Source: Bacillota bacterium (GTDB lineage Bacteria > Bacillota > Clostridia > Clostridiales > Clostridiaceae). From it: a stretch of DNA of 64,000 bases. The number at the start of each line of letters is the position of its first letter. The first letter of the stretch is position 1. This document shows positions 55,518 through 64,000 of this stretch, piece after piece. Below the pieces are notes generated by a model that had not been told where the DNA came from, searched no databases, and was given only the letters and a program-made list of their open reading frames with translations. Made by a program: the position numbers and the translations under genes. The stretch covers positions 16,984-80,983 of the forward strand of contig JAJXWJ010000005.1 in NCBI GenBank assembly GCA_021781655.1, read 5' to 3'.

Positions 55518-56664
55518 TACTAAATCCCCCTAAAAATTTTATTTTTTTTATCAAAATATAAATCACAGTTACAGCCGTTACAGTAAATACTGTAGGTATT
55601 CCTAATGCATTATTGCTAAAATAATTATATAGAATAGTCCCACATACTGCTGAAATACATCCTAAAATATTAATATTAAAATTGCCTTTATTTTTTCCAA
55701 TAAAATAATCAACGAAAACTACAGTGTAAACTGGTACAAAAATACTCCCTATAAGGAGTAAGAAATTTTGATAATTTTCCATAGGAAAAATAAATGCAAA
55801 TACTGTGGCTATAATACAATATATTATTGTAACCAAGTTTTCATTTTTAAAGTTTACTATTTGCTTTGACGATATTACAGCTGAATATACATCGATAAAA
55901 GTAGTCGTTACTGTTGCCAGTAATACGATTAAAGAAGCAACAAGACCAGTTCCAGATAAAAATGCTATTATATCTTTTCCTGTGTATATAGTTATAAAAA
56001 GTCCAAGCACATACATTAAAACACTGCCTATAAAATATCCAAAGAAGCTTGATAAAAATACTCCTTTGCTATCTTTACCATCTTTAGCGTAATCCCCTAT
56101 TAATGGGAGCCAAGAAACCGGCATGGCTATCGTAATCTCAATTGCAGTTGTAAAACTTATATTTTGCGGCAGAACTATAACCTTTGAACTGCCTATCTTT
56201 AAAAACACTAACAAACATAAGGCTATTAAAATTACAACTGAAACATCATTAACAAGCTTAGTATAGTTATTAAAAGAATACGCCCATAAAAATACCGCTG
56301 CTGCAACTATTAGCAAGGAAAAATTATATGGTAGCTTAAGCTGTTCACTAATGGCTCTTCCACCTTGTATTATCATTATTGCTGACCATCCCATTAGTTG
56401 AAGAACATTTAGTAATGCCACAATTTTAGCTCCTATACTTCCAAATGAGTCTTTAACCTTTTCCATGGCATTTTTCTTCCCTTTAAAAGATATAAACCCA
56501 CCAAATGCCAATAATAATGTTCCTATTATATGTCCTATTATAATTGCTGCTATACCCTTTTTAATTCCAAGTGGTGCAATCATACCTCCAGTATATATTT
56601 CTGTTACTGATATAGCTGCCCCTGCCCATAAAAGAAACATGGACGAATTTTTAATTTTATTCAA
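55510..56664 (-). CDS. cytX: CytX-type hydroxymethylpyrimidine transporter
   Basis: The 384-residue protein has about 12 membrane helices of the NCS1 (cytosine/purine) family and lies between thiD and thiM under a TPP riboswitch. This context identifies it as the predicted HMP importer CytX. It starts at TTG after AGGAGGAG and overlaps thiD and thiM by 8 bp each. Confidence 0.9.
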   Translation of the reverse strand: MNKIKNSSMFLLWAGAAISVTEIYTGGMIAPLGIKKGIAAIIIGHIIGTLLLAFGGFISFKGKKNAMEKVKDSFGSIGAKIVALLNVLQLMGWSAIMIIQGGRAISEQLKLPYNFSLLIVAAAVFLWAYSFNNYTKLVNDVSVVILIALCLLVFLKIGSSKVIVLPQNISFTTAIEITIAMPVSWLPLIGDYAKDGKDSKGVFLSSFFGYFIGSVLMYVLGLFITIYTGKDIIAFLSGTGLVASLIVLLATVTTTFIDVYSAVISSKQIVNFKNENLVTIIYCIIATVFAFIFPMENYQNFLLLIGSIFVPVYTVVFVDYFIGKNKGNFNINILGCISAVCGTILYNYFSNNALGIPTVFTVTAVTVIYILIKKIKFLGGFSNV

Positions 56665-57460
56665 AATCTACTCCTCCTCTTTTGTATAAATCTATAAAAT
56701 GCCCTACCGGTCCTACCCCCTCTCCTATTGTAAATGAATTTTCTATTGCTTTAGTTATATACTCCTTACTCAAATACACAGCTTCCTTAACTGATAATCC
56801 CTTTCCAAGCATTGATGCAATTGCAGAAGACAAGGTACATCCAGTTCCATGAGTATTTTTAGTTTCAATTCTTTTTCCTTTAATTATTTCAAATTTTCCT
56901 TCAAAGTATAAAACATCATTTGCATCATTGCATCTATGTCCTCCCTTTACCAAAACTGCTTTTGCACCCATCTCATATATTTTTTTTGCTGCACTCTTCA
57001 TTTGTTCTTCATTTTCTATCTTGCTATTTGTCAAGACCTCAGCTTCTGGTATGTTTGGAGTAACTAAATCTGCAATAGCTATTAACTTTTTTAGTTCTTC
57101 AACCGCTTCTTCTTTTAAAAGAAAGTAACCACTTTTTGATATCATTACAGGATCTACAACTATATTTTTACCTTTATAATCCAGCAAAAGTTTTTTTATT
57201 GTATGGATAATTTCTCCGTTTGACACCATTCCAATCTTTATGCTGTCCACCTCTATGTCATCAAATATACATCTAATTTGTTTCTCCACCATCTCCTTAT
57301 TAACTTCTAATACATCAAAAACCCCCATTGTATTTTGGGCTGTTACTGCTGTTATAACACTCATTCCATAAACTCCAAGTGCACTCATTGTTTTTATATC
57401 CGCCTGTATTCCTGCCCCTCCACAGCTATCAGAACCTGCAATTGTTAGGACCTTTTTCAT
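56657..57460 (-). CDS. thiD: Bifunctional HMP kinase / HMP-phosphate kinase
   Basis: ThiD phosphorylates HMP twice. The 267-residue ribokinase-fold protein has IAGSDSCGGAGIQADIKT, DPVMISKSG and THGTGCTLSSAIAS. The ATG at 57458-57460 follows GGAGTGAG; a longer frame to 57529 would start inside the leader terminator. It is the first gene after the TPP riboswitch. Confidence 0.95.
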   Translation of the reverse strand: MKKVLTIAGSDSCGGAGIQADIKTMSALGVYGMSVITAVTAQNTMGVFDVLEVNKEMVEKQIRCIFDDIEVDSIKIGMVSNGEIIHTIKKLLLDYKGKNIVVDPVMISKSGYFLLKEEAVEELKKLIAIADLVTPNIPEAEVLTNSKIENEEQMKSAAKKIYEMGAKAVLVKGGHRCNDANDVLYFEGKFEIIKGKRIETKNTHGTGCTLSSAIASMLGKGLSVKEAVYLSKEYITKAIENSFTIGEGVGPVGHFIDLYKRGGVDFE

Positions 57461-57491
57461 AATAATGCTCACTCCTTTATATTTTTTACCA

Positions 57492-57524
57492 TTAAAAAAA
57501 GTGCTACTCTTAGAATAGCACTTT
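57492..57524 (-). terminator. Riboswitch expression-platform terminator
   Basis: On the minus strand AAAGTGCTATTCT pairs with AGAGTAGCACTTT (57512-57524 / 57498-57510), followed by TTTT. It directly follows the TPP aptamer and should form when TPP is bound. Confidence 0.85.
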
Positions 57525-57537
57525 AACATTCAATGTA

Positions 57538-57617
57538 TTATGCTTCCTACGCCGGTATTATCCGAATTCAGGTTCAAAGGGTTGGACTTATCCTCTCAGC
57601 CAAAAGGCACCCCTGCA
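57538..57617 (-). promoter_or_regulatory. TPP riboswitch (THI element)
   Basis: The minus strand shows the conserved THI motifs in order: AGGGGTGCC, GGCTGAGAGG, CCAACCCTTTGAACCTG, CGGATAAT and GGCGTAGGAAGC. Bound TPP should switch off thiD-cytX-thiM-thiE through the terminator that follows. The gap to pspA (57618-57890) is AT-rich with no gene. Confidence 0.96.
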
Positions 57618-57890
57618 TTTGATATTTATTTATAATCATTTTACACATAACCATTTCATATTTCAATATTAATTTTCTTCTAAATGTATGTTATGATTTA
57701 TTAATACATAGTTTATAATAATATAATACACAAATTATTTTAAAATATTGTATAATAATAATGTACTATTTTTACATAAGAAAACAACACATGAAATCTT
57801 TATCAATTTTTTAGCTTGTTTTATTTTTAAGTATGGGTAGCTTTACTTTTTCTTGTACTTAAAAAATATAAATTTAAGGAGGAGTTTCAC

Positions 57891-58541
57891 ATGGGAGTAA
57901 TGGGAAGATTATCTGACATTTTTAAAGCAAAGGTAAATAATGCCATCGACGACATTGAGAATCCAATTGAACTACTTGATCAAAAAATTAGAGATATGGA
58001 AAAAAGCCTAAATGATGCAAAGCTATCTTCTGCTCAAATTTTAGGAAATGTGCATGAGATAGAAAAGAAATTAGACAAAGCTAAGGAAGAATCTAAAGAC
58101 TATGATGAAAAAGTCAAATTAGCTGTCAAAGCAGGAAATGATGAGCTTGCTAAAAAGGCTCTTCAAAAAAAATTAGATGCGGATAAGACTGTAACTAGTC
58201 TCCAAACTAGCTATGAAGATGCTGCAACAAAAGCAAATGCTTTGAAAGCTAAGTTAAAGGACTTAGAAGAAGAGATTGAAAAAACCAGAACTTACAGAGA
58301 CGAAGCTGCTGCTAGATACAATAATGCAGAAGCTAGCAAAAAGGTTAACGAGGTAATTGCAAATGTAAATGCTGGTTCAAACCGAATAAACCTAGATGAT
58401 ATTGAGCGAAAAATCGAAAGAAAAGAAGCTCTTGCAGAAGGTTTAGGTGACCTTAAAACCGAAGATTCATTAGATAAAGAATTTGAAAAATTAAATGAAG
58501 TCAATTTAGATGATGAATTAGCAAAATATAAAAACCAATAG
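57891..58541 (+). CDS. pspA: PspA/IM30 family membrane-stress protein
   Basis: The 216-residue protein is almost entirely coiled coil and begins MGVMGRLSDIFKAKVNNAID, the membrane-binding helix of PspA/Vipp1. Family members polymerise on damaged membranes (ESCRT-III-like). It follows AAGGAGGAG and is coupled to the next gene, which starts about 10 bp after its stop. PspB or PspC is absent. Confidence 0.93.
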   Translation: MGVMGRLSDIFKAKVNNAIDDIENPIELLDQKIRDMEKSLNDAKLSSAQILGNVHEIEKKLDKAKEESKDYDEKVKLAVKAGNDELAKKALQKKLDADKTVTSLQTSYEDAATKANALKAKLKDLEEEIEKTRTYRDEAAARYNNAEASKKVNEVIANVNAGSNRINLDDIERKIERKEALAEGLGDLKTEDSLDKEFEKLNEVNLDDELAKYKNQ

Positions 58542-58550
58542 GTGAATATT

Positions 58551-59216
58551 ATGAGTAAGACAGAACAATTTATTTCAAAAGAAAAAGAACATTATGGCAA
58601 ATTATATTCAACTGTTGAATTTGCAATCGACGAGATTAAAAACTTTGTTGATAAAAACACTCTAAAAAGCAGAAAATATTACACTAGACAAGGAGTTTTA
58701 GAAAAGTATATTGAACTTTTAGATGCCTCTAATACCGATAGTAAACAAAAAGGCTTTATAAGCGGACTTTTTGAAAGTGATAAATACATTAACTTACTCA
58801 ATGATTATAAAAAAGATCACGAAGAAGAAATAAATCAACTTATTAACTGCTCAAAATGTCAATGTTTAAAATGCATATCTGAATGCAAGTTTGACAGCTG
58901 CAGGGGCTGCAGCAATGGTAAACATATTGTGGATTGTGATCACCAAAGAACAAGCATTTATTTCTTTGACAGCTCAAAATATTCAGAATTAAACCTTGTA
59001 AATAACAATACTGGTGAAGAAGATACTTATACCATTCTTGCTATTATACAAGATGCATTAAAAGATAAGCGATATATTATAATTGAAAATTCATCAACTA
59101 ATGAGCGTTTTATTCTTTACTACTATCCAAGACTTCCTGAGGATGATTACGGGGAAATAAGTAGCGAAGAAGACTTTAACTTCGCTGCAGAAGCTTATGA
59201 AGGTGTTGAGCGGTGA
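58551..59216 (+). CDS. Cys-rich hypothetical partner of PspA
   Basis: The 221-residue protein has a helical N-terminal half and a central Cys cluster (CSKCQCLKC, CKFDSC, CRGC, then a Cys-Asp-His) that could bind one or two zinc ions, then an alpha/beta C-terminus (TYTILAIIQDALKDKRYIII). The start at 58551 has AGGTGA upstream; a GTG three codons earlier is weaker. Its coupling to pspA suggests a stress or membrane-remodelling role. I do not recognise the family. Confidence 0.7.
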   Translation: MSKTEQFISKEKEHYGKLYSTVEFAIDEIKNFVDKNTLKSRKYYTRQGVLEKYIELLDASNTDSKQKGFISGLFESDKYINLLNDYKKDHEEEINQLINCSKCQCLKCISECKFDSCRGCSNGKHIVDCDHQRTSIYFFDSSKYSELNLVNNNTGEEDTYTILAIIQDALKDKRYIIIENSSTNERFILYYYPRLPEDDYGEISSEEDFNFAAEAYEGVER

Positions 59217-59308
59217 ACTAGCTTTGTTCACCCCTTAACATACTAAACTAATAATCTACAAATTTCTAAATATATTGTATTAACATTTTATCAAAAAAAA
59301 TTGTGAAC

Positions 59309-59441
59309 TTGTCCACAAAACTCACAGTTATCCACATCTGGAGCATTGTTGTCCACATAATTTGTGCATAAGTTAATAAGTTTATATATGATAACATCTG
59401 TTTTTTATATATAAAACTTTGAGTTATAAACATTATCCACA
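59309..59441. promoter_or_regulatory. Second cluster of DnaA-box-like sites
   Basis: The 325-bp gap 59217-59541 holds exact TTATCCACA at 59328-59336 and 59433-59441 plus TTGTCCACA at 59309-59317 and 59349-59357, all in the same orientation. The stretch otherwise holds no gene and lies between convergent genes, so it is not a promoter region. Confidence 0.5.
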
Positions 59442-59541
59442 ATTAGCCTGTTGATATGTTGTTAAAATGCTGTGAAAAATTTGGTGATAACTAATAATTT
59501 TTCACCAAATTTCGTTAAAATAGATTAACAATTTCATAATC

Positions 59542-60744
59542 TTAGAAATTACCTTCCACATATCCCTTCATAAGTTGTTCAATAAAAACCGTATAACTCT
59601 TCTGTTCATTGTTAGGATCATAAAAAGTACTAGTTGCTAATATATCACAAAAGAATATTAAAATTATATGCTTGATGTAAGGCGTAAAACTTTTGAAAAA
59701 TCGTTCTTTAATATCTTCTTTTTCTTCTTTAAATATTGTTAATGGATACATATGCCCTTCCACTGTTGAACATATCATTTCAATTACCTTATAATTCAAC
59801 TGGAACTTTTGAAAAATTTCTTCAACTATATGTTTTCCCGTTATCTCATGACCAGCAAAACTAACAGTTTCACCTTCTTTTGCATAACTTCTATATTTTC
59901 CTACATCATGAAGGAAAGCAGCTAAAGCTAATATATCTTTAACGTATAAATTATCTATCCTTTCAAATAAAAAATCACTATCAAAATTTTTTAACTCTAT
60001 ACTTCCTTGTTCAAATTGTTTAAATACTTTATATGTTGTATTCATATGTGTAAAAACATCTTCAACATGATATTTACACTTTCCTATTGTTTTCAATTTA
60101 TTGATATCTGGTATAAGGTATTTTAAAAGCTCATATTGATCTAAAATTTCAAAAGCTACTCCACTCTTATCATTTTTAATTATATCCATTAATTTTGAAA
60201 ATAAACTGCTATCATTAATATCTTTTAATGCATTACCAAATTCCCTAATATGGGCTTCTGTATACGCACTAAAATGCATCCCGAATTGTATATACATATT
60301 AACAGCATCCATAATAATTAAGGGATTTTTCTTTATACTTTCTTCATTTACTTCTTGAATAATTCTGCTCTTAAGATGATTCCTTCCCTTAAATGGATCT
60401 ATAATCTTGTTATCAATAAGTTTCAAAGCTATACAATTTACAGTAAAATTTCTGTTTTCCAGTTCTTTTTCAATAGTAATATTATCAATACATTTTACAT
60501 AAATTTTTATTTTTTTTACTGAATTTTTTATTATTGCAGCATTATCATTATCTTTTTTTGTAATGTAACCTAAATCCTCAAATTCCTTTACAATCAAATT
60601 AATTTCTCCATCAAAAATCACTTCTATACATTCATTTTCATTTTTAGAATTTAATAATTTATTAATTACATATTCACCTAAAATATAACAATCTATATCT
60701 AAATTTAAAGATATTGCTTTTAAATCTTCTATAATCTTCTTCAT
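59542..60744 (-). CDS. HD-domain protein with degenerate CCA/poly(A)-polymerase-like head
   Basis: The 400-residue protein aligns in outline with tRNA nucleotidyltransferases: a class II head, an RNFTVNCIALKL segment with IDPFKGRNHLKSRII, a helical neck, and an HD domain with FLHDVGKYRS. The nucleotide-binding GGxxRD reads GEYVINK and the DxD carboxylates are missing (CIEVIF). Nucleotidyl transfer is thus unlikely. The HD domain (H...HD) looks intact, so a phosphohydrolase role remains possible. Confidence 0.82.
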   Translation of the reverse strand: MKKIIEDLKAISLNLDIDCYILGEYVINKLLNSKNENECIEVIFDGEINLIVKEFEDLGYITKKDNDNAAIIKNSVKKIKIYVKCIDNITIEKELENRNFTVNCIALKLIDNKIIDPFKGRNHLKSRIIQEVNEESIKKNPLIIMDAVNMYIQFGMHFSAYTEAHIREFGNALKDINDSSLFSKLMDIIKNDKSGVAFEILDQYELLKYLIPDINKLKTIGKCKYHVEDVFTHMNTTYKVFKQFEQGSIELKNFDSDFLFERIDNLYVKDILALAAFLHDVGKYRSYAKEGETVSFAGHEITGKHIVEEIFQKFQLNYKVIEMICSTVEGHMYPLTIFKEEKEDIKERFFKSFTPYIKHIILIFFCDILATSTFYDPNNEQKSYTVFIEQLMKGYVEGNF

Positions 60745-60924
60745 AATTTTTTCCCTTTCTACATACTTGTAAATTATCTTATTTTATTATTATACAATAC
60801 TTTAGTATAAATTATTGTATTGTTCTACAAATTTTTACGTCTAGTTAAATTCAAATGATAATATTTCTAATATTTTTTAATATTTTTTAATCACATTTTA
60901 CTTTTTTAAATATCATTTTTTATG

Positions 60925-60962
60925 GCTCAATTGGCTTCAAATCTAGGTTTGAGCAGTTTTTT
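60925..60962 (+). other. Terminator-like hairpin upstream of abrB
   Basis: GCTCAA (60925-60930) and TTGAGC (60949-60954) form a short stem followed by AGTTTTTTT on the plus strand. No plus-strand gene ends here, so it could end a small RNA or be a leader remnant. The gap 60745-61143 otherwise holds the abrB promoters. Confidence 0.4.
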
Positions 60963-60997
60963 TGACAAAACTCTCAAAAATAATTCCCATAATTTTA

Positions 60998-61116
60998 TTG
61001 ACTTTTGTATTATTTGGCAGTATATTTTGTATATAAGATATTTTTAAAGATTTTTACAAATATCTTATTGACTTTATATGTAATATTTGCTATTATTTAA
61101 TTATAAGTATGTCGAA
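60998..61116 (+). promoter_or_regulatory. Tandem abrB promoters with downstream Spo0A box
   Basis: Two sigma-A-like promoters are visible: TTGACT, 17 bp, TATATT (60998-61026) and TTGACT, 17 bp, TATTAT (61068-61096). A perfect Spo0A box TGTCGAA lies at 61110-61116, just downstream of the second -10, a position suited to repression. In B. subtilis Spo0A represses abrB from boxes downstream of the promoter. Confidence 0.7.
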
Positions 61117-61143
61117 TGATGTAATTTAAGGAGGATTGATTTT

Positions 61144-61392
61144 ATGAAATCAACAGGAGTTGTAAGAAAAGTAGATGAACTAGGAAGAATTGTTATTCCT
61201 ATCGAGTTAAGAAGAACTTTGGATATTGCTGAAAAGGATGCTTTAGAAATCTATGTAGATGGAGAACAAATTATTCTAAAAAAATATGAACCAGCTTGTA
61301 TTTTCTGTGCTGATGCTAGAAACGTTATCAATTACAAAGGTAAAAATATTTGTAAAAGCTGTTTAGAAGAATTAAAGAACGATATTAAATAA
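61144..61392 (+). CDS. abrB: AbrB-family transition-state regulator with zinc tail
   Basis: The 82-residue protein begins with the swapped-hairpin DNA-binding domain (STGVVRKVDELGRIVIPIEL) and ends in two CxxC pairs (CIFC and CKSC), as in clostridial AbrB proteins tied to the growth/sporulation switch. It follows AAGGAGGA. A terminator follows. Confidence 0.95.
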   Translation: MKSTGVVRKVDELGRIVIPIELRRTLDIAEKDALEIYVDGEQIILKKYEPACIFCADARNVINYKGKNICKSCLEELKNDIK

Positions 61393-61434
61393 AAAAATAA
61401 AGCTCAGTCTAAATTTTAGCTGAGCTTTATTTTT
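61393..61434. terminator. Bidirectional terminator, abrB / NlpC-P60 gene
   Basis: AATAAAGCTCAG and CTGAGCTTTATT pair (about 61396-61407 and 61420-61431) between convergent genes, with T tracts on both strands. Confidence 0.88.
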
Positions 61435-62598
61435 TTATTTAATTATTCTTCTTGCTCCTACAATGCCGTCACGAACTGGAGTAATTCTAACACTTAGACC
61501 AGTATGTGGTGCCTCCACCATATTTCCGTTACCAACATACATAGTAACATGTCCAGGTCCAGCTATGCCATCTTCTCCCCAATTATAAAATAACAAATCA
61601 CCAGGTTGTAAATTTGCTAAATTTACTGATACTCCTTCCGAATACTGATCTTCGCTTGTTCTATTTAGAGATATACCAAAATGAGAATAAGCATATTGAA
61701 CAAGCCCAGAACAGTCAAAACCAGAACTTGGATCTTCTGCTCCCCATACATAATGAACTCCAACAAAGCTCTCTGCATAAGCTACAACTTGTGCACCTGT
61801 AGCGGAGGAAGATACAAGATTCCCATTTGGTGGTTGTACACTTACTAAGTTATTATTAGAATTTTTTGATTGACTTTGAGCTGCCTGTTGGGCTGCCTGC
61901 TGGGCTGCTTTTTGTGCCGCAAGTTGCTCTGCTGCTTGCTCTGCAATTTGCGACTGCAAAGCAGAAACTTGTCCAGTTGCAGATGATTCTTCTTTGTTTG
62001 CTTCTGCTATCAAAGGTTGTTCTGCAGCTTTTTGTTGATTTAAACTAGCAATATTACTTTCACTTTGCGTTTGAAGCGACACAAGATTTTGTTTATCATT
62101 TTGCAAAGAAGCTTCTTGATTTTTAATTGCTTGTTCTTTTTGGTTAAGACTATCTATTAACTGTTTATCATACGCAGTTATTCTCGTTATTGTTTCCATT
62201 TTAGATATAAAATCATCAAAACTGCTGGAATCTAGGAGCATGCTAATATACGTGCTATTTCCATCAATGTAAATAGCCCTCATTCTTTCGTTATATAAAT
62301 TTTGCTCTGCCTTTATATCGGCTTCAGACTTTTGTATATTTGCCTCAGCTTGCGATATTTCTGTTTGTTTCTCCACTATATTATTTTGAATTGTTTTTAA
62401 TTCCTCTGTCTTTTTACCAATCTGATCATCCAAACTATTAATTGTGTTTTCAAGTTCAGAAATTTTTTGTTGTGCAGCTTGTACATTATTTTTACTCTGA
62501 GTTAATTGATCTTGCAGAGAAGGATCTGCTAAAACCTTAACTCCTGATGAAAGTACAATACTTAATGAAATAAGTATTGCTGCCACTCTTTTATGCAT
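61435..62598 (-). CDS. Secreted NlpC/P60 peptidoglycan endopeptidase
   Basis: The 387-residue protein has a signal peptide ending LSSGVKVLA, a long coiled coil (about 30-230) with an Ala/Gln-rich hinge, and a C-terminal NlpC/P60 domain with catalytic Cys (FDCSGLVQYAY), His (GPGHVTMYVGNG) and a third His (EAPHTG). It cleaves stem-peptide bonds in the wall during growth, like CwlO/PcsB-type enzymes. A related gene lies just upstream at 62770. Confidence 0.95.
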   Translation of the reverse strand: MHKRVAAILISLSIVLSSGVKVLADPSLQDQLTQSKNNVQAAQQKISELENTINSLDDQIGKKTEELKTIQNNIVEKQTEISQAEANIQKSEADIKAEQNLYNERMRAIYIDGNSTYISMLLDSSSFDDFISKMETITRITAYDKQLIDSLNQKEQAIKNQEASLQNDKQNLVSLQTQSESNIASLNQQKAAEQPLIAEANKEESSATGQVSALQSQIAEQAAEQLAAQKAAQQAAQQAAQSQSKNSNNNLVSVQPPNGNLVSSSATGAQVVAYAESFVGVHYVWGAEDPSSGFDCSGLVQYAYSHFGISLNRTSEDQYSEGVSVNLANLQPGDLLFYNWGEDGIAGPGHVTMYVGNGNMVEAPHTGLSVRITPVRDGIVGARRIIK

Positions 62599-62722
62599 AC
62601 CTAGTTCCCCCTTTTATAACTTATTATCTATCACATATCTAAATAAAATTATTAAATATATAATAAAAATACCATTTTTATTATAACATTAATTTTTTTA
62701 TTATTTCAACCTAAAAAAAATG

Positions 62723-62757
62723 TAAAAGCCTCAACTTCTTAAAAGATGAGGCTTTTA
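62723..62757 (-). terminator. Terminator after the second NlpC/P60 gene
   Basis: On the minus strand TAAAAGCCTCA and TGAGGCTTTTA (62747-62757 / 62723-62733) pair, followed by a run of T (ACATTTTTTTT). It separates the two paralogues. Confidence 0.85.
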
Positions 62758-62769
62758 ATATATATTTTT

Positions 62770-63816
62770 TTAATTTACTCTTCTAGCTCCGCAATAATTT
62801 GGCTCATCCGCTAAAGGAACAACTTGAACTACTGTTCCTGTATGAGGAGCATGAATCATAAGTCCATTGCCTATGTACATACCAACATGTCCAGGACCAC
62901 CACCGCTATTATTAAAGAAAACTAAATCCCCTGGCTGAAGATTATTTTCGTTTACTGCACTTCCAACTCCAAACTGTTCTTCACTAGTTCTTGGCAAACT
63001 AATTCCAAAATGACTGTAAACATACATCATTAAACCTGAGCAGTCAAAAGTTGTTGGACCAGCTGTAGCATAAACATATTGATCCCCTCTAAAATTTAAA
63101 GCATAAGAAACAACAGGATTGCTACTATTTCCACCTCTATTTATATCTACGCTCAATGCAGGAGTCGCTACTTTTGGAGCCGCTAAATTATTAACGTAAA
63201 CTTGCTGTGTCTGACTGAGTGCGATTTCATTATTTAACGTAGTTTTAGCCTGAGCAAGAAGTGGCTCTTCCTGTGCTTTTTGCTTATTTAATTGTGCTAT
63301 CTTATTGTTACAAGAATCTTTTAATGCTATAAGCGATTGTTCTTGACTTTTAAGCACTGATTCTCTTCTAGCTATTTCATCTTTCATTTGATTCAAGTTA
63401 GATATAACATTGTTGTTATATTGAACAACCTTATTAACAATCTCTAATCTTGAAATAAAATCACTTATACCATTTGAATTTAAAAGAACATCTAAATAAC
63501 TTGTAGTCCCACCCATGTACATGGAACGAATACTTTGATCGAATTGATTTTGTTCGATATTAATATTACTTTCAGATCTTTTAATTTCATTTTCATCACT
63601 ATTGATATCGTTTTCTGTTTTGGTTATTTGAACATTCGTCTGTTGAATTTGAAGTGCAGTTTGTTGAATCTGATTATCAAAATTCTCTAATTGCGTTTCT
63701 AGTGCTTTTTCATTATTTTTCGCATTTTGTAAACTACTTGGACTGGCAAACACAGTAGTACTTGTGATTAACGTAATAGCCAGGACAGCAGTGATGCTTA
63801 AAACCTTTCTATGCAA
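62770..63816 (-). CDS. Secreted NlpC/P60 peptidoglycan endopeptidase, paralogue
   Basis: The 348-residue protein has a signal peptide (LHRKVLSITAVLAITLIT...), a coiled-coil region, and an NlpC/P60 domain with Cys (FDCSGLMMYVY), His (GPGHVGMYIGNG) and His (HAPHTG). The best start is TTG at 63814-63816, with AAGGAGG 8 bp upstream; a frame to 63855 lacks a site. It is a tandem duplicate of the gene at 61435, transcribed separately. The hinge and repeats have diverged. Confidence 0.94.
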   Translation of the reverse strand: MHRKVLSITAVLAITLITSTTVFASPSSLQNAKNNEKALETQLENFDNQIQQTALQIQQTNVQITKTENDINSDENEIKRSESNINIEQNQFDQSIRSMYMGGTTSYLDVLLNSNGISDFISRLEIVNKVVQYNNNVISNLNQMKDEIARRESVLKSQEQSLIALKDSCNNKIAQLNKQKAQEEPLLAQAKTTLNNEIALSQTQQVYVNNLAAPKVATPALSVDINRGGNSSNPVVSYALNFRGDQYVYATAGPTTFDCSGLMMYVYSHFGISLPRTSEEQFGVGSAVNENNLQPGDLVFFNNSGGGPGHVGMYIGNGLMIHAPHTGTVVQVVPLADEPNYCGARRVN

Positions 63817-64000
63817 TACAACTTCCTCCTTAATAATAACAAAATGTACTGTCATTTGTTTCTAAAGTGCTGGTTGTTATGTATTTCTAAAATAACTATC
63901 GTAATTATAACATAATAAGACATAAAGTTACAAGGGATTTAACATTTTTTTATAAATGTAAATTTTATATCAATAATATATGTTTTTACAGTAACTTTTT

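Noticed and set aside
49107..59441. The chromosome origin
   Set aside because: DnaA-like boxes are present, but dnaA, dnaN, rpmH and an origin AT-unwinding block are absent. I keep them only as clusters of sites.

Overview
The window looks like chromosomal DNA of a spore-forming Clostridium. It is very AT-rich and has strong GGAGG-type ribosome binding sites. It carries a T-box-controlled metS, spmAB, an abrB gene whose leader holds a Spo0A-type box, DUF1659/DUF2922 genes and a TPP-riboswitch thi operon. The block metS, tatD, yabE, rnmV, ksgA is the order typical of Firmicutes, but here it is split.

Layout. 1-6850: end of an unknown gene, two bacteriohemerythrins, ksgA-rnmV-yabE-tatD, a cold-shock gene and a nucleotide-sugar dehydrogenase. 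6859-30056: a complete 23.2 kb Tn7-like transposon. 30058-35714: metS with its T-box and two unusual ATPase genes. 35797-44570: eight minus-strand genes (two-component pair, secreted protein, membrane glycosyltransferase, ABC exporter, second two-component pair). 44777-53995: His-rich protein, spmAB, small genes, a polysaccharide deacetylase homologue, ispF, a YkuI-like EAL protein and argF. 54069-57617: thiD-cytX-thiM-thiE behind a TPP riboswitch. 57891-63816: pspA and a partner, an HD/nucleotidyltransferase homologue, abrB and two NlpC/P60 peptidases.

The transposon is the main discovery. Its ends are near-identical inverted repeats starting TGTAT, flanked by a perfect 5-bp duplication (TCTAT at 6854-6858 and 30057-30061). 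The duplicated site includes the metS stop codon, so the element sits on the end of metS and leaves the protein intact. Three repeats are widely spaced at the left end and three are packed at 20-bp intervals at the metS end, the same asymmetry and orientation as Tn7 at glmS. The core encodes TnsA, TnsB, TnsC and a TniQ/TnsD protein. A second, divergent TniQ/TnsD protein follows. I found no CRISPR array, Cas gene or TnsE.

The cargo looks like a defence island. The right arm has SIR2-HerA, a KTSC protein, a membrane-anchored exonuclease VII-like protein behind a frameshifted membrane-protein gene, and an XRE-ImmA/IrrE pair. The left arm has a giant TPR/PIN-like protein with a tiny membrane partner that shares a sequence motif with it. 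The last pair and the exonuclease VII-like unit are the best candidates for undescribed systems. The metS stop codon is a candidate Tn7-like attachment site that I do not recognise from known elements.
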